Shown: piece after piece, positions 34,001 through 40,740 of the stretch
How positions within the stretch are numbered: the stretch's first letter is position 1
How the letters are laid out: each line of letters opens with the position of its first letter
Assembly (NCBI GenBank): GCA_015654475.1
Contig: JAATGV010000005.1
Location: 1 to 64,000 of the forward strand
DNA length: 64,000 nt
Source of the DNA: Actinomycetales bacterium
GTDB taxonomy: Bacteria > Actinomycetota > Actinomycetes > Actinomycetales > Microbacteriaceae
Reading direction: 5' to 3'
Position numbers and translations under genes: made by a program
The notes under the pieces: generated by a model
Told to the model about the DNA's origin: nothing
What the model saw: the letters and a program-made list of their open reading frames with translations, nothing else
Databases searched by the model: none

Positions 34001-35112
34001 ATGACTGGTCTGGTCTGTCGATTACGAAGACCGTGGATACTACTGCGACGTCTGGCGACTTCGGACCGTTCACCTTCACCCTGTCGTGCGTAACATCGAG
34101 CGGCACTAACGTTCCGCTCGATGCGGGGGACTCATCTTTCGTCATTGGAGCTGGTGAAACGCATGTCGTCACTGGGAATACGATTCCTGTCGGTGCAACG
34201 TGTACCGTGGCAGAGGTCAACAGCAGCGCCAATGCAATCGCATACACCGGCGACAATGTCTCGGACAACGGGGATGGCACCGCTACGGTTGTTCCTGGCA
34301 GTTCCGCTGCCGCAGTGAACATCGTCAACAAGTACGATGCAGGCACATTCACGGTGGCCAAGGTGGTCGACGGGGCCGGAGCGAATGCCTATGGCAACGG
34401 CCCGTTCACCTTCTCCGCCACCTGTGTTTACATGTCGCAAACATTGCTCGACGTGACGTTCACGCTGGATGCAGGGCAGAGCAAGACATTTGGTGTCTAC
34501 CCCGCTGGAACTCGTTGTACAACTGCGGAGACAGATTCGGCAGGCGCGACATCGACAAGCGTCTCCCCGCAAGGCGGCGTGGTCGACATCGTGGCCGCGC
34601 AGACAAAATCGGCAGTCGTGACCTACACCAACACGTTCGACCTCGGTTCCATCAGTGCAACGAAGACCATCGCCGGCAAGTACGGGTCATATATGTCCGA
34701 CTTCGATTTCGCGTTCACGGTTGTCTGCACGTTCCAAGGCACGGAGGTGCTCGACGAGACTTTCAGCCTCTCAGGAGGGGAGAGCCGAAAGTTCTCGGCT
34801 ATTCCCGTAGGGAGTGAGTGCTCGATCACAGAGACAGACTCCTTGCATGCCGATTCTGTCGAATACTCTGTTGCCGATGGGAAGATCACACTCACCGAGG
34901 CAAAGCCTCAGGTGACCGTAGGCGTGACGAACAACTACGATACGCCGGAGAGCGTCACCGCAAATGGTATCTATCCTCCGGGATACGGCCCGCTTGTCAA
35001 CTCATCGGCAGGGGGATACCTCACGGCCGGTGTCGCTCTTGGCGTGAGCGGCATTGTCGCGGGATTGCTTGCGCTCTACTTCGGCTTGCGCCGACCCCGA
35101 CGCCAGCACTGA
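28009..35112 (+). CDS. Giant secreted multi-domain surface protein (DUF11-like and DUF5979-like repeats)
   Basis: This 2367-residue protein starts at an ATG with AAGGA 6-7 nt upstream. A basic N-terminus (FTRNRKRGQGRHGRR) and hydrophobic segment (LIVALIGIVSILLGGGGG) form a signal peptide. Eight or nine Ig-like, Ser/Thr-rich domains follow, beginning near residues 60, 214, 407, 577, 788, 1036, 1274, 1463 and 1636. Many open with a Lys-containing strand such as LDKDW, VAKSF, LTKTV, VSKAW, VTKNV and PTKTI. Four DUF5979-like domains start near 1872, 2003, 2114 and 2214. A final helix (about 2333-2360) and the tail RRPRRQH anchor the C-terminus. No LPXTG is seen. It is probably an adhesin or stalk. 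Confidence 0.85.
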   Translation: MAGQAFTRNRKRGQGRHGRRNGEIRTLIVALIGIVSILLGGGGGVSAALALADSSASAPQYLSITKTVDGAASVSLTAGESFTYQITVKCSEEDCVNATLSDALPADLAGFAITAVSSGSSSGTAVPVSWSGGSQPAVVGADTVVTATPAQSLGGGETGLTQGSTFYVNLTLQVPNDFSPLDSRNGKAIVNTAAAAADNAADVEDQATVTVSVDQKLAVTLDKDWSPSTASYSPASISTITLTATNESNVSLDSLVVQDPRAALSAEGASTLDVNNPFRITNFAGFDSSSTLPEGATAVRVDAYVQQGGTWTWVTGDAGASYALPSGVSNGEVGGLRFTYMGAAIEIGSPASAVINLAQRSTDRNDDAELSTVKSSVANVASAKGSRGAASSPTVQDDATFTVTPLALGTTVAKSFASPRIPAGNSTVATVTARNTDSAVKTFVVSDYNATTPFFTDFVTFDGFTAGVNWPQGATSGTVKYYLLGGGTEQNSFGNGDVPPKPSVDIAGFDLIFTSASDTIETNARVDAKFAVATSSGENFGLATALSSTNTVTSTVTASNGSSDTDDDSATLTRVKPAISVNLTKTVRPTVAVQPGEQSVVSLLSTTSSSSDYLKPTTIVVEDAWGDAENANGYWNAFNLTSIQPTQIPSGVSLTVDVQKRDGTWVTIATVSSSADVQLFNLDSSEFATALTAAEAGLVPSDLVGSRFTFVGSTEFAASATVRPYLGFTARSVLRSDGTTPTNTDSNTPTEYTNTATTTGSGRTEDGTLFSDDDDDTAVAPVIIYPSGVGVAAVSKAWDKDVSGSSVGSQSGAGTSVDAQSQETRVTHLNWRVSSGFQEVVLSDPNSAEATPLQTVFNAFNLKSINAIAASSTSYANGWYLKYDTISSIELYNGSDWVPVDVPTGGWQSSDGSFKGYSLSATEQSTTLGVRITLVPNDTARSAALTSGSGDPYAPEPGSGVAASASDRIFDLTWQLRNTLRVQGTNASTWVTEDTTLNGGTGDVTNSVGLAATPYSGAVVRDNDSDTISIIDQPPGVRVTKNVADNVLIVPAPGTGGTYPTTSYTLKATNDSSTRAQFVRVLEPAICSDTDASACQSANTAAGATGNPFGSFTGSVIDTADVPNPFNRQDITKVTIAASVTSEVDLSKSVVWLLKYDRTATGANKYTVVQTTAAAVNALSASALVDVVGISVTFQGSDPLVTGGTISSSNNLTIKLNTVVRSTLRDTGEDHALTDEVTSNNRVFAQSYDLVTGADVLTGDVSSALITLSGGLIDIVPTKTITDGNVVEPNRAEPQTVKLSANQGTSSAPANRVVLEDRADSEEFWNSVNFAGLSSITAPAGADRVQIDVYGPFGTDGALEWTEGTEQPLDSYSLPVSTGQFEDVQGIRFTFTRADGSVFSASNPNWSAKADFTVQLRETVRGTTTAVQFPGSVTDTLSAQSFGKLDASNVEKATDDLTWTTGTHVLKLNKLANGGVRTAQVGSMIPWDITVANGGTGYLDLDDIVDALPPALLFTGVGPNDSTPAVQFTPDSASGSTLTSAPSVDSAVSGQVSFSWPADENRMQPGESVTIRIWLELQPGLSSGQRATNMVTANTVQNLDSCSDIGTSDGSAGVTFDSAHPTACSTSDYVAPTTGPNLFVVKGVLGSLDGAINPKNPDQACTPTLTVAGTSYYRNPCVANSTIGGTDSWALHLVNAGTTRVTSATIFDQLPTADDRYLVSGSSRGSDYAVALLDSIIVSGPADTTKVLQVTTSPGVCVGTWANLANQDPCEQNGEIWDDADASTDWSAVTGIRVILNFADTADGALIPGQQVDVTYSTRNAPATTANPDGASIDVPATDEYAWNQFGVKYKDASQVAYSKIAPNAVGVHLRTGSISVTKALSGGATEFAPSTITATSTCSVDGVDLTFDGEASKALTLTKASGGSYAPVRVTGIPVGSDCYVAEDGSVGAFGETSRSVSATKVTVQSPDGYAASDTLEAGTPSNDVPVAQAFGLLNEYDWSGLSITKTVDTTATSGDFGPFTFTLSCVTSSGTNVPLDAGDSSFVIGAGETHVVTGNTIPVGATCTVAEVNSSANAIAYTGDNVSDNGDGTATVVPGSSAAAVNIVNKYDAGTFTVAKVVDGAGANAYGNGPFTFSATCVYMSQTLLDVTFTLDAGQSKTFGVYPAGTRCTTAETDSAGATSTSVSPQGGVVDIVAAQTKSAVVTYTNTFDLGSISATKTIAGKYGSYMSDFDFAFTVVCTFQGTEVLDETFSLSGGESRKFSAIPVGSECSITETDSLHADSVEYSVADGKITLTEAKPQVTVGVTNNYDTPESVTANGIYPPGYGPLVNSSAGGYLTAGVALGVSGIVAGLLALYFGLRRPRRQH

Positions 35113-35434
35113 TGCGGTCTTCCTCAAGAGCGTCGGCATAGTCGGTATCGGTTGCTGTTCGTGGGTCCTCGTTAGGACGGGCCCACGAACGGCAGCACCG
35201 CGCTTGGTTGCAACTCTCGACAATCTGGTGACGGGTGACGAGTCTTTGCCCGACGGGTTCTGACTCATTTCCTCACCTCGTCAAAGCTGAATTGGGCCTG
35301 CTGCCCTGGTCGAGTCGAGCATCGCCGAACGCGCAACCCTATTATTGAAGGAGGCACCGGCGCCAGCGTCGGCACCACTGTCGGCGGAGTATGCGGGGAT
35401 CGGGCCTCTGACAGCATGAAGGGCAGTTCGGCGA
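35113..35434. other. Intergenic region after the giant gene; hairpin, no gene seen
   Basis: Apart from the hairpin at 35157-35190 the 322 bases contain no convincing coding sequence on either strand. The AEC transporter start lies at the right edge; a short AGGG-containing stretch could serve as its ribosome-binding site. Confidence 0.5.
35157..35190 (+). terminator. Hairpin terminator of the giant surface-protein gene
   Basis: GTTCGTGGG (35157-35165) pairs with CCCACGAAC (35182-35190), and the inner TCC/GGA can extend the stem around TCGTTA. It lies about 45 bp after the stop codon. No T-tract follows. Confidence 0.6.
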
Positions 35435-36361
35435 GTGATCGGCGTTTTCGAGGGATTTTTCGTCATTGCCGTCATCATCGTCACCGGGTTTCTTCTCGGT
35501 AGGGTGAATGCCCTTGGCCCGAACGCCCAGCAGGTGATCTCGCGACTGGTCTTTTTCGTCGCAACGCCGGCGTTGATGTTCGAGACCTTGCAGCGCTCCC
35601 GCCTCGACCAAGTGTTCAACGCGAACCTGCTCGTGCAGGTGATCACCGCCATCCTGACGCTACTCATCTACTTGGCGATCTCGAAGCGATGGTGGAACCC
35701 GGCAAAGCCTGAGTGGCTGATCGGCGGCATGTCGACCTCGTATGCGAACGGAGGCAACCTCGGCATCCCGCTCACCGTCTACATTTTCGGTAGTGCGAAT
35801 TATGTCGCACCGATCATGCTGTTCCAGATCGCCTTCTACGCGCCGATCATGATGGGGCTGATGGATGTCGTCACCGGCACGCAGCGCACCGGCTGGCAGA
35901 AGGTGGTGCGCCCCGTCACCAACCCGATGCTTCTTGCCAGCGTGGTCGGAATCGTATTCTCGCTGTCTCACGTGGTTGTGCCTGAGTTGATCATGCAGCC
36001 CATCGAATTGCTCGCCGACGTGTCGGTGCCAGGCGCTCTGCTTGCGTTCGGGATATCTCTTGCAGGCATGTCGGGGCTGCGAGGCACCGAAGGCCGTCAC
36101 GATGTCTCTGTCATCATCGTGATGAAGTTGCTTGTGCAACCTCTGCTGGCCTACCTCTTGGCAGCATGGGTATTCGGGCTGGAAGGGAACGAACTGTTCG
36201 CATGCGTGCTGATCGCCGCGCTGCCGACGGCGCAGAACTTGCTCACCTATGCCACGCGATACGAGCGCGGACGGTTTATTGCCCGCAACTCGATCCTCTT
36301 GACGACGATCCTGTCGATCCCGGTGCTTCTGCTGATCTCACTGCTGCTTTCGCCTGCCTGA
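35435..36361 (+). CDS. AEC-family (auxin efflux carrier-like) transporter
   Basis: This 308-residue membrane protein has about ten hydrophobic helices. It shows the AEC/PIN-like fold: an N-terminal bundle (GVFEGFFVIAVIIVTGFLLG), the conserved MSTSYANGGNLGIPL loop with an unwound, Asn/Gly-rich helix crossing, and the C-terminal bundle with a similar crossover LIAALPTAQNLLTYATRY. Bacterial members transport organic acids such as malate or malonate, or are sodium-coupled efflux systems; the substrate here is unknown. The start is GTG. It converges on xthA, whose stop is 26 bp away. Confidence 0.88.
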   Translation: MIGVFEGFFVIAVIIVTGFLLGRVNALGPNAQQVISRLVFFVATPALMFETLQRSRLDQVFNANLLVQVITAILTLLIYLAISKRWWNPAKPEWLIGGMSTSYANGGNLGIPLTVYIFGSANYVAPIMLFQIAFYAPIMMGLMDVVTGTQRTGWQKVVRPVTNPMLLASVVGIVFSLSHVVVPELIMQPIELLADVSVPGALLAFGISLAGMSGLRGTEGRHDVSVIIVMKLLVQPLLAYLLAAWVFGLEGNELFACVLIAALPTAQNLLTYATRYERGRFIARNSILLTTILSIPVLLLISLLLSPA

Positions 36362-36387
36362 TGGCCGCAGCTCGTAAGTGGAGTGTG

Positions 36388-37194
36388 CTAAAAAACCATT
36401 GGGCGATCGGATTCCCCCAATTCGACAACGACGGGTACGTGGTCGCTAGGTTGCGCGCCTTTGCGCTCATCCCGGTCGATGGATGCATCTGAAACCTGGC
36501 TGGCGAACGCAGGAGAGCCGAGTACAAAGTCGATGCGCATCCCCTCGTTGCGCGGAAAACGCAACTGCTGGTAGTCCCAGTAGGTGTACCCGGTTGGAAC
36601 GAGAGGCCGCACCACATCGGCGTATCCGATCTGCGCGAACCGTGCGAACGCCTCGCGCTCTGGCGGAGTCACGTGTGTTTTCCCCTCGAACTCTGCGATA
36701 TCCCATACGTCCGAATCGAATGGCACAATGTTCCAATCGCCCATCAAGGCGATGGATGCGTCGGGATCGTCGCGCAGCCAGCCTGCTGCGTTCTCGGCCA
36801 AGGCGTCCAGCCACTCCAATTTGTAGGTGTAATGCGGGTTGTCGATCTCGCGGCCATTCGGCACGTAGAGGCTCCAGAGCCGAATCCCATCGAAGGTGGC
36901 ACCCAACGCGCGCGCCTCGCGAGCACCATCGGCGCCGAAGCCTGGCATACCGGCGAACTCGGTCTCGACGTCGTCAGCGGGAATGCGGCTCGCGAAGGCG
37001 ACGCCGTTCCACTGGTTCAGTCCGTGCATGGTCACCTCGTAGCCGGCATCTTCGAACGCAGCGAACGGGAACTGGTTCTGGCGGCACTTGATCTCTTGCA
37101 TGGCGAGCACATCGACATCTGCGCGTTGCAGCCAGTCTGTGACGCGGGCGACGCGGGTGCGAATGGAGTTGACATTCCAGGTGGCAATACGCAT
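36388..37194 (-). CDS. xthA: Exodeoxyribonuclease III (AP endonuclease)
   Basis: This 268-residue enzyme belongs to the ExoIII/APE1 family and cleaves DNA 5' to abasic sites and trims blocked 3' ends. Catalytic motifs are MRIATWNVNSIR, MQEIK (metal-binding Glu), LYVPNG (Tyr), GDWNIVPFDSDV (Asp and Asn) and QPSDHVPVVVE (Asp-His). The length is normal for the family. The ATG lies six bases after TAGGTT, giving a leaderless mRNA, and its promoter faces that of pyrE with only 76 bp between the two start codons. Confidence 0.95.
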   Translation of the reverse strand: MRIATWNVNSIRTRVARVTDWLQRADVDVLAMQEIKCRQNQFPFAAFEDAGYEVTMHGLNQWNGVAFASRIPADDVETEFAGMPGFGADGAREARALGATFDGIRLWSLYVPNGREIDNPHYTYKLEWLDALAENAAGWLRDDPDASIALMGDWNIVPFDSDVWDIAEFEGKTHVTPPEREAFARFAQIGYADVVRPLVPTGYTYWDYQQLRFPRNEGMRIDFVLGSPAFASQVSDASIDRDERKGAQPSDHVPVVVELGESDRPMVF

Positions 37195-37200
37195 TCTTCC

Positions 37201-37263
37201 AACCTATCCGGTCTGGGATGCTTGGCCGGCTACTCGGCCAGGCGATGCGGTCATTGTTAGACT
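37201..37263. promoter_or_regulatory. Divergent leaderless promoters of xthA and pyrE
   Basis: On the minus strand TAGGTT (37206-37201) is six bases from the xthA ATG. On the plus strand TAGACT (37258-37263) is seven bases from the pyrE GTG. Each -35 region must lie inside the 76-bp spacer, so the two promoters overlap extensively. Confidence 0.55.
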
Positions 37264-37270
37264 GGCACCT

Positions 37271-37813
37271 GTGACCGCACGTGATGAACTGATCTCCTAT
37301 ATCAACGAACTTGCCGTGTTCCGCGGCGACTTCACCTTGACGAGCGGGGCGAAGGCGACGTACTACGTCGATCTGCGCCGAGTCAGCCTCGACCATCGAA
37401 CTGCGCCGCTCATCGGACTGGTCATGACAGATCTGATCTCCGACATCCCCGATGTCGCCGCCGTCGGCGGACTGACGATGGGCGCAGACCCGATTGCAGC
37501 CGCGATCTTGCATCAGGCCGTGGCGCGCGGGCTCGAGTACGACGCCTTCGTGGTGCGTAAGGAGCCCAAAGATCATGGGCGCGGTCGGCAGGTAGAAGGG
37601 CCAGACCTCGCCGGTAAGCGCGTCATCGTCGTTGAGGACACCTCAACGACGGGAGGTTCACCTCTCAAAGCAATTGAAGCCCTGAAGAAGGTCGGGGCTG
37701 AGATCGCAGGTGTCGCTGTTGTCGTCGACCGCAAAACTGGGGCGAAACGCGCCATCGAAGATGCCGGCTACCCATACTTCGCAGCGATATCGGTCGACGA
37801 ACTCAACGTCTAG
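37271..37813 (+). CDS. pyrE: Orotate phosphoribosyltransferase
   Basis: This 180-residue enzyme converts orotate and PRPP to orotidine 5'-phosphate in pyrimidine synthesis. The PRPP-binding motif is VIVVEDTSTTGGSPLKAI. The flexible catalytic loop is RKEPKDHGRGRQVEG, and FTLTSGAKATYYVDLRR is the N-terminal orotate-side segment. The GTG at 37271 is chosen because the family N-terminus begins about ten residues before YINELAVFRGDF and because TAGACT lies seven bases upstream. The 61-residue longer frame would run into xthA. The other pyr genes are not in this window. Confidence 0.95.
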   Translation: MTARDELISYINELAVFRGDFTLTSGAKATYYVDLRRVSLDHRTAPLIGLVMTDLISDIPDVAAVGGLTMGADPIAAAILHQAVARGLEYDAFVVRKEPKDHGRGRQVEGPDLAGKRVIVVEDTSTTGGSPLKAIEALKKVGAEIAGVAVVVDRKTGAKRAIEDAGYPYFAAISVDELNV

Positions 37814-37848
37814 GTGACGGCCGATCGCCCCGACCACCCATTATCCGG

Positions 37849-38640
37849 TTACTGTTCTATCGCGGGCTGTTCGAGTAGATCTTGAACGGAATCCAGAATC
37901 TCATTCGGCCGATATGGATACTTCGCGATCTCGGCGTCATCTGAGATACCGGTGCGCACGAGAACCGTGTGCAGGCCGGCCTCGATGCCAGCTACCACAT
38001 CGGTATCCATCCGGTCGCCGATCATGCCCGTCGAATGTGAGTGGGCCCCGATTTTGCTCATCGCAAGGCGAAACATCATCGGGTTGGGTTTGCCGACCCA
38101 ATATGGCTCGAACCCTGTCGCCTTCGTGATCAGCGCACAGATCGCGCCTGTGGCAGGCAGGGGACCCTCCGCGCTTGGGCCAGTCGCATCGGGGTTGGTT
38201 CCGATGAACCGGGCGCCGGCAAGCACAAGACGAATGGCCTTCGTGATCGCTTCGAATGAATAGCTGCGAGTCTCGCCGATCACCACATAGTCGGGGTCGA
38301 CGTCGGTGAGGATGTATCCGGCCTCGTGAAGCGCGGTCGTCAAACCGGCCTCGCCGACGACATACGCCTTGCCACCCGGACGTTGACTCTGCAAGAATCG
38401 CGCCGTGGCGAGGGCCGAAGTCCAGATCGACTCTTCGGGAACATCCACACCTGTCTGGTGTAGTCGCGCAGACAGGTCACGGGGCGTGTACATCGAATTG
38501 TTCGTCAAGACAAGGAAACGCTGCCCCTTCTCCTTCCATTGAGCGATCAACTCGCCCGCACCGGGAAGGGCGGAACCCTCATAGACGAGAACACCGTCCA
38601 TGTCGGTAAGCCAACACTCAATATTGGAACGATCAGTCAT
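37849..38640 (-). CDS. HAD-IIA family phosphatase (NagD-like)
   Basis: This 263-residue cytoplasmic phosphatase of the NagD/PGP type has motif I WLTDMDGVLVYEG, motif II VLTNNSMYTPRDL, a large type-IIA cap with YVVIGETRSYSFEAI, Lys in GKPNPMMFRLA and motif IV MIGDRMDTDVVAG. The motif II loop TNNS is diagnostic for the class, which dephosphorylates small metabolites such as glycerol phosphate, phosphoglycolate, nucleotides or pyridoxal phosphate. AGGAGG precedes the ATG by 6 nt, so it has a normal leader. It is divergent from the SpoU methyltransferase gene. Confidence 0.9.
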   Translation of the reverse strand: MTDRSNIECWLTDMDGVLVYEGSALPGAGELIAQWKEKGQRFLVLTNNSMYTPRDLSARLHQTGVDVPEESIWTSALATARFLQSQRPGGKAYVVGEAGLTTALHEAGYILTDVDPDYVVIGETRSYSFEAITKAIRLVLAGARFIGTNPDATGPSAEGPLPATGAICALITKATGFEPYWVGKPNPMMFRLAMSKIGAHSHSTGMIGDRMDTDVVAGIEAGLHTVLVRTGISDDAEIAKYPYRPNEILDSVQDLLEQPAIEQ

Positions 38641-38737
38641 GGGGTTCCTCCTACATCGATTATCCCAGCATTAGATGAATGGGGGATATCCGATTCTCGC
38701 AGCAGCCTCTCACGGCGTTCGGCTCTAAGGTTAGGAG

Positions 38738-39460
38738 GTGACCGAAGCCAGCGACGCAAACGAATCAACGGATGCCACCAAAGCAACGCCCTCCGAGGCG
38801 TACACCGCATCGAACGCCTCGGTTGAGCAATCCACGCACGGCGTCGGCCCGTGGCAAGGAGCGTGGCCGCGCGGACAACATTACGACCCCGATCTGTTGC
38901 GCGACGGCGATCCGCGCAATGTCGTAGACAAGTACCGCTACTGGCGCATGGATGCGATTGTCGCCGATCTCGATGTACGTAGGCATTCGTTTCATGTAGC
39001 CATTGAAAACTGGCAGCATGACCTCAACATCGGCTCGATCGTGCGCAGCGCCAATGCGTTCCTCGCTGAAGCGGTGCACATCGTCGGCAACAAGCGCTGG
39101 AATCGGCGTGGTGCAATGGTCACTGACCGGTATCAGCACGTGGTCCACCACCCGACCATCGACGAGTTCGTGCAGTGGGCGCGCGGGGCCAACCTGCCGA
39201 TTATCGCGATCGACAACGTTCCCGGGTGCGTCCCCATCGAGACGTTTGACTTTCCTGAGCGATGCGTGCTGCTGTTCGGTCAGGAGGGCCCAGGGCTGAC
39301 CGATGCAGCCATTGCAGCGTCCGACGCCGTTGTCGAGATCCCCCAGTACGGCTCGACCCGGTCGATCAATGCGTCGGCGGCAGCGGCAATCGCCATGCAC
39401 GAGTGGATCAGGCAGCACGCTGTCGCGCAAAGGCATCCGGCGAATCATCACAGCGGCTGA
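38738..39460 (+). CDS. TrmH/SpoU-family RNA 2'-O-methyltransferase
   Basis: This 240-residue protein has a C-terminal SPOUT domain with all three motifs: HDLNIGSIVRSANAF (motif 1), CVLLFGQEGPGLTDA (motif 2) and EIPQYGSTRSINASAAAAI (motif 3, forming the trefoil-knot SAM site). The first 60 residues are hydrophilic and include the unusual WPRGQHYDPDLLRDGD. It should methylate a ribose 2'-OH in tRNA or rRNA using SAM; the site is unknown. The GTG at 38738 lies six bases after TAAGGT and right after AGGAG, so both leaderless and leadered initiation are possible. Confidence 0.88.
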   Translation: MTEASDANESTDATKATPSEAYTASNASVEQSTHGVGPWQGAWPRGQHYDPDLLRDGDPRNVVDKYRYWRMDAIVADLDVRRHSFHVAIENWQHDLNIGSIVRSANAFLAEAVHIVGNKRWNRRGAMVTDRYQHVVHHPTIDEFVQWARGANLPIIAIDNVPGCVPIETFDFPERCVLLFGQEGPGLTDAAIAASDAVVEIPQYGSTRSINASAAAAIAMHEWIRQHAVAQRHPANHHSG

Positions 39461-39495
39461 TGCCGCGAGTGGTCGCCGATCGTTAAGCTGGCACC

Positions 39496-40740
39496 GTGAC
39501 CCGACCCATCGAAACGCCGAGCATGAAGGAACCGGCCGCAAACCGACCCGTGTATGCGTGGTTCGCCAGCCACGTCATGCTTGTCGATTGCCTGATCGCT
39601 GGGACGTTGTGGTTGGTGCTCGTTGCGCCACTGATCAGCTACCTTCTGGATTTCGGCTGGCCGCTGGGGCTGGCATACGTGTTGTTGTACTCGCTACTGG
39701 TGATACCGCTGGCCTGGCGCCGCCACGCCCCGACCGTCTCCGGCGTGATCATCATCGTCGGATACCTGATCCAACTCGCAGTCGACGCTCCCCTATTGCC
39801 GGCGAACATGACGGTGTTCGGTGTGGTGTACGCACTGGCTGCGTTCGGGCCGAGGTGGCTGGGAAGGCTGGCTTTCGTCATCGCGCTTGCTGGCGGGGCA
39901 GTTGCCCTCCCGAGGTACGGCCTCATCAGCATCCGCTTCGATGATCGGGGAGGATGGACCGATTTTGTCGTCTCCTGGGCTCTGGTCAGCGCGTTCCTCG
40001 GCATCTCGTGGCTTCTCGGCGATTTGACCCGATCCCGGCGGCTGTTGGTGGCGGAACTTCGTGACCGAGCTCATCGGCTGGAAATGGAGCGCCTCCAGGA
40101 ACGCGAAGTCGCGGCCGCCGACGAGAGGGCGCGCATCGCACGCGAAATGCACGACATCGTGGCCCATTCTCTTTCCGTCATCATCACTCAGGCCGACGGC
40201 GGCCGCTTTATTGCTCGCACCAACCCGGTTCTTGCCGAAGAAACCCTCAAGACGGTCGCAGACACCGGCCGGGCTTCACTCGCCGAGATGCGTCGGCTGC
40301 TCGGTGTCTTGCGTGCTGACGAGGGCGCGCTTACCCGCCCGGTGCCCACCTTGAGCGACGTGGATATTCTGATCAACGGACTGCGCGATTCCGGGGTGCC
40401 GGTTGAGGCCATTCGGGTAGGCGAGCAACGCCGAGAGCTGCCCGCCGGTGCCGAGTTGGCCGGCTATCGCGTCATCCAGGAGTCATTCACCAACGTGCTC
40501 AAGCATGCGGGACCGGGTGCTTCGGTTCGGTTGCTGCGCTCGTGGGATGCGCGCGGTCTTTGCATCGAGGTCGATGATGACGGTCGAGGGCTGGCTGCCG
40601 ACGAAACAGGTCCCGTTGGCGGGCAGGGGATCCGGGGCATGGGTGAACGCCTGGCCCTGTATGGTGGCACGCTTGAGGCGGGCCCTCGGCGAGGGGGCGG
40701 GTTTCGAGTCACTGCGTGCATCCCGTACGGTGGAAATTAG
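39496..40740 (+). CDS. NarL/DesK-type sensor histidine kinase
   Basis: This 414-residue membrane kinase has about five hydrophobic segments in residues 25-180, forming a membrane sensor domain with short loops. A coiled coil follows, then a HisKA_3 dimerisation domain with the phospho-accepting His in EMHDIVAHSLSVIITQ. The ATPase domain includes VIQESFTNVLKHAGPGA (N box) and VDDDGRGLAADE and GGQGIRGMGERLALYGG (G boxes). The GTG start is six bases after TAAGCT (leaderless). Its partner regulator follows with no gap. The signal is probably a membrane or cell-envelope cue, given the MacB-like exporter genes downstream. Confidence 0.93.
   Translation: MTRPIETPSMKEPAANRPVYAWFASHVMLVDCLIAGTLWLVLVAPLISYLLDFGWPLGLAYVLLYSLLVIPLAWRRHAPTVSGVIIIVGYLIQLAVDAPLLPANMTVFGVVYALAAFGPRWLGRLAFVIALAGGAVALPRYGLISIRFDDRGGWTDFVVSWALVSAFLGISWLLGDLTRSRRLLVAELRDRAHRLEMERLQEREVAAADERARIAREMHDIVAHSLSVIITQADGGRFIARTNPVLAEETLKTVADTGRASLAEMRRLLGVLRADEGALTRPVPTLSDVDILINGLRDSGVPVEAIRVGEQRRELPAGAELAGYRVIQESFTNVLKHAGPGASVRLLRSWDARGLCIEVDDDGRGLAADETGPVGGQGIRGMGERLALYGGTLEAGPRRGGGFRVTACIPYGGN

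Noticed and set aside
34950-35112. LPXTG-type sortase signal at the C-terminus of the giant protein
   Set aside because: The region before the terminal helix reads ANGIYPPGYGPLVNSSAGG, with no LPXTG, LAXTG or NPQTN-like motif, so membrane anchoring is the better reading.
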